Part shown: positions 23,994-31,492 of the stretch, piece by piece
Layout of the letters: every line of letters starts with the position of its first letter
Numbering within the stretch: position 1 is the stretch's first letter
Source: Candidatus Levybacteria bacterium RIFCSPHIGHO2_01_FULL_40_16
Lineage (GTDB): Bacteria > Patescibacteriota > Microgenomatia > Levybacterales > UBA12049
Assembly: GCA_001783805.1 (NCBI GenBank)
Contig: MFNS01000006.1
Coordinates: forward strand, 1-34,094
Direction of reading: 5' to 3'
Length of the DNA stretch: 34,094 nucleotides
Position numbers and translations under genes: made by a program
Notes under the pieces: model-generated
Seen by the model: the letters and a program-made list of their open reading frames with translations, nothing else
The model's database searches: none
What the model was told of the DNA's origin: nothing

Positions 23994-24599
23994 TTAGGGG
24001 GATTTGAGTTTCCAGGGAAGAATGGGTTTTTTATTCTGATCTTTATTTATCACAAGTCCAACAAATCCGGTTTGTCTGAAAGTTGCGATGCCGTCTTCTG
24101 TAATTTCTTCTTTCCATGATCCATCTTCTATGTCACCATCAATTTTGAATGTATATTTTTTATCTCCATCCTCATGTTTCTCAGGACCTCTAAATGGAAG
24201 TTTCGAAGTGACCTTCATCAGTGCGGATCTCAAAAAAATAAATGTTTGCTTAGCTTGATCTTCATAACCATCTGTCTGTCCATGTCCCCCATAAGACATT
24301 ATCCATGCAGGAACCCCTTTATAGTATATAGTTGTTGTGCCGGGTGCCCTGAAATATCCCGAATACTCATCTTCTAAACGCCAATCTTCCCAGCCTTTAT
24401 AATCTCTTCGGTCTTGATCTGTCATTTTTTCATCTGGATAAGGCCATTGCAGCCTTTTGTATCCCGGTCTTCGAGGAGCAACTTCTGCGCCATCTGCTGC
24501 CCAAGTCTTTCCATTTGCTATCACAATAAAGTTAGAAAGCTTTTTCAGCCATTCATTTTTTGCTTCAAGCTCAACTTGATTTCCATTCTCTAAAGCCAT
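23994..24599 (-). CDS. DUF5680-like protein
   Basis: A 201-aa soluble protein of unknown biochemical function. The core, KLSNFIVIANGKTWAA, a rich Pro/Arg segment, WRLEDEYSGYFRAPGTTTIYY and GVPAWIMSYGGHG, follows the DUF5680 pattern, in which an aromatic DxYfG..f.G.EvVyy stretch leads to PvW.MnY.G. The C-terminal part adds about 70 residues. I chose the ATG at 24599 over one 12 codons upstream because a TATAAT box ends exactly 6 nt before it and would overlap the longer version. It lies on the strand opposite the ribosomal genes, between rpsJ and rplC. Confidence 0.72.
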   Translation of the reverse strand: MALENGNQVELEAKNEWLKKLSNFIVIANGKTWAADGAEVAPRRPGYKRLQWPYPDEKMTDQDRRDYKGWEDWRLEDEYSGYFRAPGTTTIYYKGVPAWIMSYGGHGQTDGYEDQAKQTFIFLRSALMKVTSKLPFRGPEKHEDGDKKYTFKIDGDIEDGSWKEEITEDGIATFRQTGFVGLVINKDQNKKPILPWKLKSP

Positions 24600-24605
24600 G
24601 CGGTA

Positions 24606-24635
24606 ATTATATATTAGATATCTATTGCATTTCAA
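24606..24635 (-). promoter_or_regulatory. Promoter of the DUF5680-like gene
   Basis: On the minus strand TTGAAA (24635-24630), 18 nt and TATAAT (24611-24606) end 6 nt before the ATG at 24599. A leaderless mRNA is predicted. It overlaps the oppositely directed rplC promoter. Confidence 0.65.
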
Positions 24636-24653
24636 GCTCTACCAGTATATAAT
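24625..24653 (+). promoter_or_regulatory. Promoter of the rplC ribosomal protein operon
   Basis: TTGCAT (24625-24630), 17 nt and perfect TATAAT (24648-24653). Transcription should start near 24660, giving a leader of about 104 nt before the rplC ATG. Confidence 0.6.
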
Positions 24654-24693
24654 TACCCTTGAAAGTCATGTTTAACCGATTGGAGGTAAATAA

Positions 24694-24756
24694 GGCTGCA
24701 TAAATAGGAAGTTTTTGGGATTTTTTCCTGAAGCGACTGTGTGCAGTCGCTTTTTT
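24694..24756 (+). promoter_or_regulatory. Candidate attenuator in the rplC operon leader
   Basis: A textbook terminator, GCGACTG (24733-24739), loop TGTG, CAGTCGC (24744-24750) and T6 (24751-24756), ends 7 nt before the rplC ATG. The upstream sequence GGCTGCA (24694-24700) can pair with TGCAGTC (24742-24748), with one G-T pair, which would break the terminator. This is the usual form of a transcription attenuator. It could instead simply terminate upstream readthrough. Confidence 0.6.
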
Positions 24757-24763
24757 GGTTTTT

Positions 24764-25564
24764 ATGAACTCAATACTGGCAAAAAAAATAGAACAAGGAC
24801 AAAAATTCTTAGAAGATGGCACACGCATTCCGGTTACGAAATTAGCCGTAGAAGGAAATATTGTGGTTGCAATCAAAACGCAAGCTCGGGATAAATATTC
24901 CGCAGTTCAGCTCGGATTTGACAAAAGAATAAAAGCCAGACCTCAAAAAAGCAACAAGTCAATTTATTCATTTTTAAGAGAAGTAAGGATGGCAGACACA
25001 GACACAATGCCTGCTGTTGGAGACGTAATTAAGGCAAGCGAAATTTTCAAACCCGGCGATGTTATCAATGTTACCGGAATATCCAAGGGGAAAGGCTATG
25101 CCGGCGGAGTCAAAAGACATCATTTTAAAGGCGGACCCAGGACACACGGACAATCAGACAGAGAAAGAGCGCCGGGAGCTATCGGATCAACTACTACTCC
25201 GGGAAGAGTTTACCGAGGAAAAAGAATGGCAGGACACATGGGTCAGGATCAGGTTACGGTTAAAAACTTACAAGTTGTATATGTTGATGATAAGAATATT
25301 TTAGCTCAAGGATTAGTCCCGGGCGGAAGAAATACCCTGTTAATGGTTAAGAAAACAGGCGTTAATGAAAAATTTGTTCCACTCTTCAGTGCTTCAGAAA
25401 AACTCAGTGATTCAGAGGTTGCAAGAGAAGCACCAGCTAAAAAGACTGCAACCACAGAAACGCAGAATGCGAATGAAGCACTGAAAGCAGAAGCTCCCAC
25501 GTCAAACGTGGCTAGCGCGAAAGTTGAAGAAAAGAAAGTTGAGGTAAAAGCAAGTGCCAGCTAA
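24764..25564 (+). CDS. rplC: 50S ribosomal protein L3
   Basis: uL3, an early assembly protein near the peptidyl transferase centre. The conserved loop GVKRHHFKGGPRTHGQSDRERAPGAIG and GKRMAGHMG are present, including the Gln that is methylated in other bacteria. The core ends near residue 210. A roughly 50-residue tail rich in Ala, Glu, Lys and Thr follows, making 266 aa. I start at the ATG at 24764; the TTG at 24755 lies inside the terminator T-tract. It is the first gene of the long ribosomal operon and overlaps rplD by 11 nt. Confidence 0.97.
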   Translation: MNSILAKKIEQGQKFLEDGTRIPVTKLAVEGNIVVAIKTQARDKYSAVQLGFDKRIKARPQKSNKSIYSFLREVRMADTDTMPAVGDVIKASEIFKPGDVINVTGISKGKGYAGGVKRHHFKGGPRTHGQSDRERAPGAIGSTTTPGRVYRGKRMAGHMGQDQVTVKNLQVVYVDDKNILAQGLVPGGRNTLLMVKKTGVNEKFVPLFSASEKLSDSEVAREAPAKKTATTETQNANEALKAEAPTSNVASAKVEEKKVEVKASAS

Positions 25565-26411
25565 AAAATCAAAACCAAAACTTCCCACTTCGCTAAAGCT
25601 TCGGCGGGCAAGCAAAACAAAAAAATTAGTAAAAAAAGTTGTGGCTAAGAAAGTTGCTGTGAAAAAAGCTGTTAAAGCGGCTAAGATTAAGGCTGTAGCG
25701 AAATCAAAAACCACGGGCAAAGGTCGAGTTGCAGCTAAGATTCCTGTTTCAAAACCAACCAAAACTGTTAGTTTAAATGCTGCAGTTTTGGATACAGAAG
25801 GAAAAATAGCCGGACGTGTTGAGCTTCCTGCGGAAATATTCGGCGCGAAAATAAATGATACACTCGTGTCCCAAGCAGCTCGCGTTTATCTGGCAAATCA
25901 AAGACAAGGAACATCAAAAACACAAGACAGAGGGGAAGTTGACAGGACAACCAAGAAAGTCTGGCAGCAAAAGGGAACAGGTAGGGCACGCCATGGTTCA
26001 AGAAGAGCACCTATCTTTGTCGGCGGAGGACGCGTTTTCGGTCCGACTCCCCGCGATCTGTCTCTAAGCATTTCAAAGAAAATGAAAACCCTCGCACTTT
26101 TTTCAGCCCTTTCCTCAAAACTCAAAGACAGTGAAATAAAAATCATCAAAGGATTAGAAACAATTTCGCCTAAAACAAAATTAATGGCGCAAGTTTTGAA
26201 AAATCTGGAAATTCAGGACAAGAAAATTTTATTAATAATGCCAAAGGTGGGAAAAGAAACAGAAAGTGTTTATAGAGCGGCAAGAAATATTGCGGGCGTA
26301 GAAATTATGAGCGCCAATTCCCTGAACGCTTACAAGGTTTTAGATAATGCAATGATTTTATTAATGAGAGCATCAATAGACACTCTTAAGGATACGTTTA
26401 TTAAAAAATAA
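25554..26411 (+). CDS. rplD: 50S ribosomal protein L4 with long basic N-terminal extension
   Basis: uL4 lines the exit tunnel and in E. coli represses its own operon. The L4 core starts at about residue 70 and contains QRQGTSKTQDRGEV, WQQKGTGRARHGSRRAPIFVGGG and the C-terminal Rossmann-like half. The first 70 residues are a Lys/Ala-rich extension, so the protein is 285 aa rather than about 205. The GTG at 25554 is supported by GAGGT (25541-25545) 8 nt upstream; a later in-frame GTG at 25641 lacks such a site. A palindromic repeat lies inside the extension (residues 10-21). Confidence 0.95.
   Translation: MPAKKSKPKLPTSLKLRRASKTKKLVKKVVAKKVAVKKAVKAAKIKAVAKSKTTGKGRVAAKIPVSKPTKTVSLNAAVLDTEGKIAGRVELPAEIFGAKINDTLVSQAARVYLANQRQGTSKTQDRGEVDRTTKKVWQQKGTGRARHGSRRAPIFVGGGRVFGPTPRDLSLSISKKMKTLALFSALSSKLKDSEIKIIKGLETISPKTKLMAQVLKNLEIQDKKILLIMPKVGKETESVYRAARNIAGVEIMSANSLNAYKVLDNAMILLMRASIDTLKDTFIKK
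25581..25617. repeat. Palindromic repeat inside the rplD coding region
   Basis: Shares the 17-nt core CTTCGCTAAAGCTTCGG (25588-25604) with the fusA leader copy, plus similar flanks. It is read in frame as part of the L4 extension. Confidence 0.75.
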
Positions 26412-26416
26412 AAATT

Positions 26417-26725
26417 ATGAATATTAGAGATGTGATTATTGCGCCGGTTATCACAGAAAAATCCATGAGCGACGCTGCTCACGGAAGATATACTTTTAAA
26501 GTTGAAAAAGCAGCGAACAAACCTTTGATTAAACAGGCAATTGAGCAAAATTTTAAAGTGAAAGTTATAAAAATAATGACGAGTTTGATTAAAGGAAGAA
26601 CTGACAGACGCGGAGTAAAAAGAGAAGAATTTGTCAAAACTCCTTTCAAAAAAGCAACGGTTCAATTGGCAAAAGATCAGAAAATTGGGCTTTTTGATGT
26701 CGGAGGACAAGAAGAGAAAAAATAA
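26417..26725 (+). CDS. rplW: 50S ribosomal protein L23
   Basis: uL23 sits at the tunnel exit and is the docking site for trigger factor and SRP. The 102-aa length is standard. It has PVITEKSM near the start, [19 protein letters not shown] and the basic loop [11 protein letters not shown]. It begins 5 nt after rplD and is followed 1 nt later by rplB. Confidence 0.97.
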   Translation: MNIRDVIIAPVITEKSMSDAAHGRYTFKVEKAANKPLIKQAIEQNFKVKVIKIMTSLIKGRTDRRGVKREEFVKTPFKKATVQLAKDQKIGLFDVGGQEEKK

Positions 26726-26726
26726 T

Positions 26727-27467
26727 ATGAGTAGATTAAAATTTATCAGAAAGAAAAATTCAGGACGAGATACATCAGGACAGGTTACGGTTAGACATCA
26801 GGGTGGAGAAAGTAAGCGCTTTATGCGCCTGATTGATTTTAAGCGCAACAAATTTGGAATTGCAGGCAGAGTTGATGCTATAGAATACGATCCAAACAGA
26901 ACTACGCAAATTGCCCTCATCCATTATGTTGATGGAGACAAAATGTATATCCTAAGTCCGCTTGGCTTAAAAGTGGGTGATATGGTAAAATCAGGTCCGC
27001 AGGCAGAAATTAAGACAGGGAATGCTCTTCCATTAAAAATGCTTCCGCTTGGAACCGTTGTTCACAATGTTGAATTTATGCCTGGCCGCGGCGGACAAAT
27101 TGGTAGAAGTGCCGGAACAGGAATTATTGTTCAGGCCAAAGAAGGAAACAATATTGACCTAAGGCTTCCTTCGGGAGAAATTAGAAGAGTTGATGGGGAT
27201 TGTCTGGGAACAGTCGGAACATTGGGAAACATTGATTGGAAAAATGAAGTTATCGGTAAAGCAGGCAGAACCAGGCACATGGGAATTAGGCCGACAGTCA
27301 GAGGAGTTGCGCAGAATCCCAGGTCCCATCCTCATGGGGGAGGAGAAGGCAGGTCCGGAATTGGAAGGAAAACACCCATGACTTACGCAGGACGCCCTGC
27401 GGTTGGAAAAACCAGAAAGAAGAAAAAATATTCGGATAAATATATCTTGCAAAGGAGAAAAAGCTAA
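26727..27467 (+). CDS. rplB: 50S ribosomal protein L2, short N-terminus
   Basis: uL2, needed for subunit joining and peptidyl transfer. The HPHGGGEG motif with its key His is intact, as are DFKRNK, YDPNRT and [13 protein letters not shown] use the ATG at 26727, giving 246 aa; an in-frame upstream ATG lies within rplW. Compared with E. coli L2 (273 aa) about 25-30 N-terminal residues are missing. The stop overlaps the rpsS start (TAATG). Confidence 0.97.
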   Translation: MSRLKFIRKKNSGRDTSGQVTVRHQGGESKRFMRLIDFKRNKFGIAGRVDAIEYDPNRTTQIALIHYVDGDKMYILSPLGLKVGDMVKSGPQAEIKTGNALPLKMLPLGTVVHNVEFMPGRGGQIGRSAGTGIIVQAKEGNNIDLRLPSGEIRRVDGDCLGTVGTLGNIDWKNEVIGKAGRTRHMGIRPTVRGVAQNPRSHPHGGGEGRSGIGRKTPMTYAGRPAVGKTRKKKKYSDKYILQRRKS

Positions 27468-27751
27468 TGGGAAGAAGTATAAAAAAGGGTCCATATATTG
27501 ACCCAAAACTTTTAAAAAAAGTAATGGCGCAGAAACAAATGGGCGATAAGAGCCCTATCAAAACGTGGGCAAGAGCCAGTCAGATTTCACCTGAGTTTGT
27601 CGGTCATACGATGGCAATTCATAACGGAAAAAACTTTATTCCAATATTTATTCTTGAAGGGATGGTTGGGCATAGGCTTGGAGAATTTGCTCCGACTAGA
27701 ACATTTAGAAGTCACGGAAGAGTTGTAGCCAGAGAAATTAGCAAAACCTAA
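27467..27751 (+). CDS. rpsS: 30S ribosomal protein S19
   Basis: uS19 in the head of the small subunit. The 94-aa length is normal. It has [11 protein letters not shown] at the start, [10 protein letters not shown], the [10 protein letters not shown] segment and [17 protein letters not shown] near the end. Coupled to rplB by a 1-nt overlap. Confidence 0.98.
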   Translation: MGRSIKKGPYIDPKLLKKVMAQKQMGDKSPIKTWARASQISPEFVGHTMAIHNGKNFIPIFILEGMVGHRLGEFAPTRTFRSHGRVVAREISKT

Positions 27752-27755
27752 AAAT

Positions 27756-28091
27756 ATGGATATTGTAGCAAGAGTAAAATCAATCAGAATATCGCCTCGC
27801 AAAGTAAGATTAGTTGCCGATAGCATCAGAAATCTTCCTTTGAATAAAGCGCTTAGCGCACTTAGCATGACTCAAAAAAGAGGAGCAACCGTTTTAGAAA
27901 ATGTTTTTAAAAGCGCAATTGGAAACGCTGTGAATAATTCCAAGAAAAGCGTTGACTCCTTAAGAATTAAAGGCATTGAGGTATGGGATGGGCCAGCTAT
28001 CAAAAGATTTCATGCTTCAACCAGGGGACGGGTGCATCCTTATAAAAAAAGAAGTAGTCATATAAAAATAATCTTGGAGGCAAAAGAATAA
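27756..28091 (+). CDS. rplV: 50S ribosomal protein L22
   Basis: uL22, whose beta-hairpin lines the exit tunnel. The 111-aa length is standard, with ISPRKVRLVADSIR near the N-terminus and RFHASTRGRVHPYKKRSSHIKI at the end. A GGAGG site within its last codons (28076-28080) serves the following rpsC gene. Confidence 0.97.
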   Translation: MDIVARVKSIRISPRKVRLVADSIRNLPLNKALSALSMTQKRGATVLENVFKSAIGNAVNNSKKSVDSLRIKGIEVWDGPAIKRFHASTRGRVHPYKKRSSHIKIILEAKE

Positions 28092-28092
28092 T

Positions 28093-28740
28093 ATGGGACA
28101 AAAAGTTAATCCGCAAATTTTAAGACTTGGAACAATTTATAACTGGAGTAGCCGTTGGTTTAACGATAAAAGATATAAAGACATGCTTTTAGAGGATTTT
28201 AATCTAAGAAAAGCTCTTACGGCTAAGTTGGCAGGCGCCGGGGTATCCGAAATTGAGATAGAAAGATCCATCAACAGTCTGAAGCTAATAGTTAACGTTT
28301 CAAGACCGGGTATGGTAATTGGCAGGGCCGGAAGCGGTCTGGAAGAAATAAAAGATTACTTATACAAATTCTTAAAAATTAAAAAGAATTCCAAATCGGC
28401 TCCTAAAATAGATATCAGAATAGAGCCTATTAAGGAGCCAAATTTAGATGCATTTTTGGTTGCTAAGAATATTTCAGATCAATTGGTAAAACGACTTCCC
28501 CACAGAAGGGTTTTGGCTCAAACGGTTGAGAGAGTGATGGGGGGAGGAGCAAAAGGAATAAGAATTATTGTTTCAGGACGGGTTGGCGGAGCTGAAATAG
28601 GCAGAAGAGAAAAAATGCAAAAAGGAACAGTTCCCCTGTCAACCATTAGAGAAAGAATAAATTTTGCAAGCGTTCCTGCACTAACTAAAAAAGGCTACAT
28701 CGGCGTAAAAGTCTGGATAAATAAGGGAGAGGGGAAATAA
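28093..28740 (+). CDS. rpsC: 30S ribosomal protein S3
   Basis: uS3 at the mRNA entry channel. It opens [13 protein letters not shown] and carries a KH domain with the [12 protein letters not shown] loop at about residues 74-85. The C-terminal half has [29 protein letters not shown]. At 215 aa it is of usual length. It starts 1 nt after rplV, with an upstream GGAGG ribosome-binding site. Confidence 0.98.
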   Translation: MGQKVNPQILRLGTIYNWSSRWFNDKRYKDMLLEDFNLRKALTAKLAGAGVSEIEIERSINSLKLIVNVSRPGMVIGRAGSGLEEIKDYLYKFLKIKKNSKSAPKIDIRIEPIKEPNLDAFLVAKNISDQLVKRLPHRRVLAQTVERVMGGGAKGIRIIVSGRVGGAEIGRREKMQKGTVPLSTIRERINFASVPALTKKGYIGVKVWINKGEGK

Positions 28741-28741
28741 T

Positions 28742-29161
28742 ATGTTAGTTCCAAAAAGAGCAAAATATAGAAAGCAGCAAAAAGGCCGGGTAAGAGGAAA
28801 AGCTCACGGCGGAGTTAAGATTTCCTTTGGCGAGTATGGTCTCTTAGCGGAAGATAGAGGAATAGTTACCAGCAGACAGATAGAAGCGGCCAGACGTGCG
28901 ATCACTCATTATACTCAAAGAGGAGGAAGACTTTGGATAAGAATTTTTCCCCACAAGCCAATTACCAAAAAGCCTGCAGAAACACGTATGGGCGGAGGCA
29001 AGGGAGATGTCTTTGAGTTCGTTGCTCCAGTTAAGCCGGGAAGAATGCTTTTTGAGATGGGCGGAATTACAAAGGATGTTGCATTTGCAGCCCTTAGGCT
29101 GGCCTCGTATAAACTGAATGTAAAAACAAGAATTGTTATCAAATCCGAATATAATATTTAA
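28742..29161 (+). CDS. rplP: 50S ribosomal protein L16
   Basis: uL16, which contacts A-site tRNA. The 139-aa protein has the expected [16 protein letters not shown] start, the [23 protein letters not shown] core, [12 protein letters not shown] and the [12 protein letters not shown] end. The start lies 1 nt after the rpsC stop. Confidence 0.98.
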   Translation: MLVPKRAKYRKQQKGRVRGKAHGGVKISFGEYGLLAEDRGIVTSRQIEAARRAITHYTQRGGRLWIRIFPHKPITKKPAETRMGGGKGDVFEFVAPVKPGRMLFEMGGITKDVAFAALRLASYKLNVKTRIVIKSEYNI

Positions 29162-29164
29162 CTG

Positions 29165-29386
29165 ATGAAATCAAAAGACAGAAAAGAATTACATCTTAAA
29201 AGCATAAAAGACTTGAGAAATCTGGTTGCGGAAGCAAAAGACGCGCTGGTGGGATTAAGACTGGATAAAACACAAAATAAGCTTAAAAATACCAGTCTCT
29301 TGGTCGTTAAAAGAAAAGAAATAGCACAAATGTTAACAATTATAAGATTGAAAGAATTATCGGAAATTCAAGCAAAGAAAAAATAA
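29165..29386 (+). CDS. rpmC: 50S ribosomal protein L29
   Basis: uL29, a two-helix protein by the tunnel exit next to L23. The 73-aa sequence has the lysine-rich first helix, LRLDKTQNKLKNTSLL, and a VKRKEIAQMLTIIRLKE second helix matching the family. It is more diverged than its neighbours, as usual for L29. It lies between rplP and rpsQ in the canonical position. Confidence 0.93.
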   Translation: MKSKDRKELHLKSIKDLRNLVAEAKDALVGLRLDKTQNKLKNTSLLVVKRKEIAQMLTIIRLKELSEIQAKKK

Positions 29387-29387
29387 T

Positions 29388-29633
29388 ATGAAAAAAACAC
29401 TTGACGGGATTATTGTCTCAGTTAAAATGCGCAAAACCGCAATCGTTAAAATTACGAGAAAATTCCCGCATCCGTTGTACAGAAAACTCATAAAAAAAGA
29501 CAATAAACTCAGTGTAGATACCGGCACTTTTATTGCTAAGGTTGGAGACAAGGTAAAAATAGTAGAAGTAAAACCGATATCAAAAACTAAACATTTTAAA
29601 ATATTGGAGGTAGCCAAAGATGGTTCAGCATAG
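29388..29633 (+). CDS. rpsQ: 30S ribosomal protein S17
   Basis: uS17, a 16S-binding OB-fold protein. The 81-aa sequence has LDGIIVSVKMRKTAIVKI, the HPLYRKLIKKDNK segment and GDKVKIVEVKPISKTKHFKILEV. It begins 1 nt after rpmC and overlaps the rplN start by 14 nt. Confidence 0.96.
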   Translation: MKKTLDGIIVSVKMRKTAIVKITRKFPHPLYRKLIKKDNKLSVDTGTFIAKVGDKVKIVEVKPISKTKHFKILEVAKDGSA

Positions 29634-29994
29634 AACAATACTGACAGTTGCGGACAATTCCGGGGCAAAATCCCTTGAGGTTATCCATATTTTTGGAGGA
29701 TCCCAGAAAAAGTATGGATATATCGGTGACGTATTGAATTGCGTAGTTAAGGGGGCAAGCTCTATCGGAACAGTTAAAGACAGCCAGATTGTAAAAGTTG
29801 TTCTGGTCAGAACCAGAAAAGAAAACAGAAGGAAGGATGGATCTTTTATAAGATTTTCCGATAATGCCGGAGTAATAATCGATAACGCTAAGGACAAAAA
29901 TCCGATAGGAACCAGAGTCTTTGGTCCGATTGCCCGAGAAGTAAAAGACAAGGGCTTTTCAAAAATTGCAAGTATGGCAATTGAGGTTATCTAA
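29620..29994 (+). CDS. rplN: 50S ribosomal protein L14
   Basis: uL14 forms part of the subunit interface. The 124-aa sequence has TVADNSGAKSLEVI, VVLVRTRKENRRKDGSFIRFSDNAGVII and GTRVFGPIAREVKDKGFSKIASMA. The ATG inside the end of rpsQ is supported by a GGAGGT site about 8 nt upstream, so the overlap is real. Confidence 0.97.
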   Translation: MVQHRTILTVADNSGAKSLEVIHIFGGSQKKYGYIGDVLNCVVKGASSIGTVKDSQIVKVVLVRTRKENRRKDGSFIRFSDNAGVIIDNAKDKNPIGTRVFGPIAREVKDKGFSKIASMAIEVI

Positions 29995-29995
29995 T

Positions 29996-30328
29996 ATGAA
30001 ATTAAAAAAAGGTGATTTGGTTAAAATAGTTTTGGGAAAAGATAGGGGTAAATCGGGTAAAATAGAAAAAGTTTTACCTAAGCTCAAAAAGGTTCTGGTT
30101 CAGGGCGTCAATCTGTACAAGAGACATCTTAAGGCGAAAGCTGCCGGACAGAGTTCGGAAATTGTGACAATTACAAAGCCAATGTCTAGTCAAAGCGTTG
30201 CCCTTATCTGTCCGCATTGTAAATTGCAAACGCGTATTGGATATAGAATAGAGAAAAATGATAAATCCAGCACCGAATCGGTGCGGGATAAAATCAGAGT
30301 TTGTAGAAAGTGCGATAAAAAAATATAG
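29996..30328 (+). CDS. rplX: 50S ribosomal protein L24, zinc-ribbon form
   Basis: uL24, an early 23S-binding protein. A KOW domain at the N-terminus (KKGDLVKIVLGKDRGKSGKIEKVLPKLKKVLVQGVNLYKRH) is followed by a C-terminal extension with two Cys pairs, CPHC and CRKC, that probably bind zinc. I use the ATG at 29996, giving 110 aa, because the longer reading frame starts inside rplN. Confidence 0.96.
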   Translation: MKLKKGDLVKIVLGKDRGKSGKIEKVLPKLKKVLVQGVNLYKRHLKAKAAGQSSEIVTITKPMSSQSVALICPHCKLQTRIGYRIEKNDKSSTESVRDKIRVCRKCDKKI

Positions 30329-30344
30329 TTCGGCAAAGCTCACT

Positions 30345-30884
30345 ATGAATAACTTACAAGTTAGATTTAAAAAAGAAATTGCAGGGACATTACAGAAGGA
30401 ATTAGGTCTTAAGAATGTTATGGCTGTGCCGGCACTGTCGAAAATAGTGGTTAATATGGGTGTGAAAGATGCTATAGCGGATAAAAAGAATTTAGAAAAA
30501 GCATCTGTAATTATGGCTCAAATAACAGGACAAAAACCCAAATGGGCCAGTGCCAAAAAATCAATATCTGCCTTCAAATTAAGAGAAGGAGATAAAATTG
30601 GTCTGGTTGTAACCCTGAGAGGCCGTAAAATGTATGACTTTTTTGAAAGATTAATTAGTATTGTCATGCCTAGATTCAGGGACTTCCATGGCGCTCGAAA
30701 AGTAAGTTTTGACGGGAATGGCAACTACACACTTGGTTTTACCGAAAGCACGGTTTTTCCTGAAATAGATCCGGGGGAGATTGATAAAATACAAGGGTTT
30801 GAGGTAACGATTGTCACAACCGCGCCTGATGATAAGAATGGTTTTGCGTTGCTGAAAGCATTGGGAATGCCGTTTGTTAAATAA
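30345..30884 (+). CDS. rplE: 50S ribosomal protein L5
   Basis: uL5, a 5S rRNA-binding protein of the central protuberance. From the ATG at 30345 the protein is 179 aa, the usual length. The upstream extension in the same frame overlaps rplX and is not needed. It has [47 protein letters not shown] and the [10 protein letters not shown] segment. Confidence 0.97.
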   Translation: MNNLQVRFKKEIAGTLQKELGLKNVMAVPALSKIVVNMGVKDAIADKKNLEKASVIMAQITGQKPKWASAKKSISAFKLREGDKIGLVVTLRGRKMYDFFERLISIVMPRFRDFHGARKVSFDGNGNYTLGFTESTVFPEIDPGEIDKIQGFEVTIVTTAPDDKNGFALLKALGMPFVK

Positions 30885-30888
30885 AAAT

Positions 30889-31074
30889 ATGGCAAAAAAA
30901 TCTAACATAATCAAAGCACATAGTAAGCCGAAATTTAAAGTGAGACAAAAAAACACCTGCAATATCTGCGGAAGGTCAAGGGCATATATCAGACGCTTTG
31001 GTTTGTGCAGATTATGCTTTAGAGAGCTTGCTTTGAAAGGACAATTGCCGGGGGTAGTTAAGTCAAGTTGGTAA
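30889..31074 (+). CDS. rpsZ: 30S ribosomal protein S14, zinc type
   Basis: A 61-aa type Z uS14. The zinc site is formed by CNIC and CRLC, followed by the conserved [18 protein letters not shown] end. The ATG at 30889 gives the usual MAKKS start. The short zinc-type form replaces the 100-residue zinc-free S14 of E. coli. Confidence 0.97.
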   Translation: MAKKSNIIKAHSKPKFKVRQKNTCNICGRSRAYIRRFGLCRLCFRELALKGQLPGVVKSSW

Positions 31075-31090
31075 TTCTGCAAAGCAGAAT
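31074..31090 (+). repeat. ATTCTGC hairpin before rpsH
   Basis: A perfect 7-bp hairpin ATTCTGC-AAA-GCAGAAT begins at the last base of the rpsZ stop, 6 nt before the rpsH ATG. No T-tract follows. The same arms occur before pilB. Confidence 0.6.
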
Positions 31091-31096
31091 AATATT

Positions 31097-31489
31097 ATGA
31101 ATCACAGAGTTTCGGATTTAATCATAAGAATTAAAAATGCAGTCAAAGCTCAAAGAAGAGAAGTTGTCTTTGACAATTTTAAAATTAACAAAGCGATTTG
31201 CAAAGTTTTGGTGACTGAGGGATTTTTAGAAGGCTTTGAGGCCGGCATTAGGGAAGGCAAGAAAGTTTTGATTGCTAAAATCAAGTATGAAAAAAGAATT
31301 CCTAATTTTACGGATGTATTGGTGGTTTCCAAGCCGTCTTTGCGGAAATATGCTGCTGCAAAAGAAATTCTCGGAATTCAAAGAAAAGGCAGGCATACGA
31401 TAATACTTTCTACAAATAAAGGAATAATGACAGGTCGTGAGGCTTTGAAAAAAAATATGGGAGGGGAAGTCCTTTTTAGGATTTGGTAA
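31097..31489 (+). CDS. rpsH: 30S ribosomal protein S8
   Basis: uS8, a 16S-binding protein that also controls the spc operon in E. coli. The 130-aa sequence opens VSDLIIRIKNAVKAQRREV and has RKGRHTIILSTNKGIMTGREALKKNMGGEVLFRIW at the end. Its start lies 6 nt after the ATTCTGC hairpin, which could affect ribosome access to it. Confidence 0.97.
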   Translation: MNHRVSDLIIRIKNAVKAQRREVVFDNFKINKAICKVLVTEGFLEGFEAGIREGKKVLIAKIKYEKRIPNFTDVLVVSKPSLRKYAAAKEILGIQRKGRHTIILSTNKGIMTGREALKKNMGGEVLFRIW

Positions 31490-31492
31490 TTT

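Noticed and set aside
24755-24763. TTG start adding three residues to L3
   Set aside because: It lies in the T-tract of the terminator hairpin; the ATG at 24764 fits L3 better.
30258-30344. Longer N-terminus of L5
   Set aside because: The extra 29 codons overlap the end of rplX and do not resemble L5, whereas the ATG at 30345 gives the family length.
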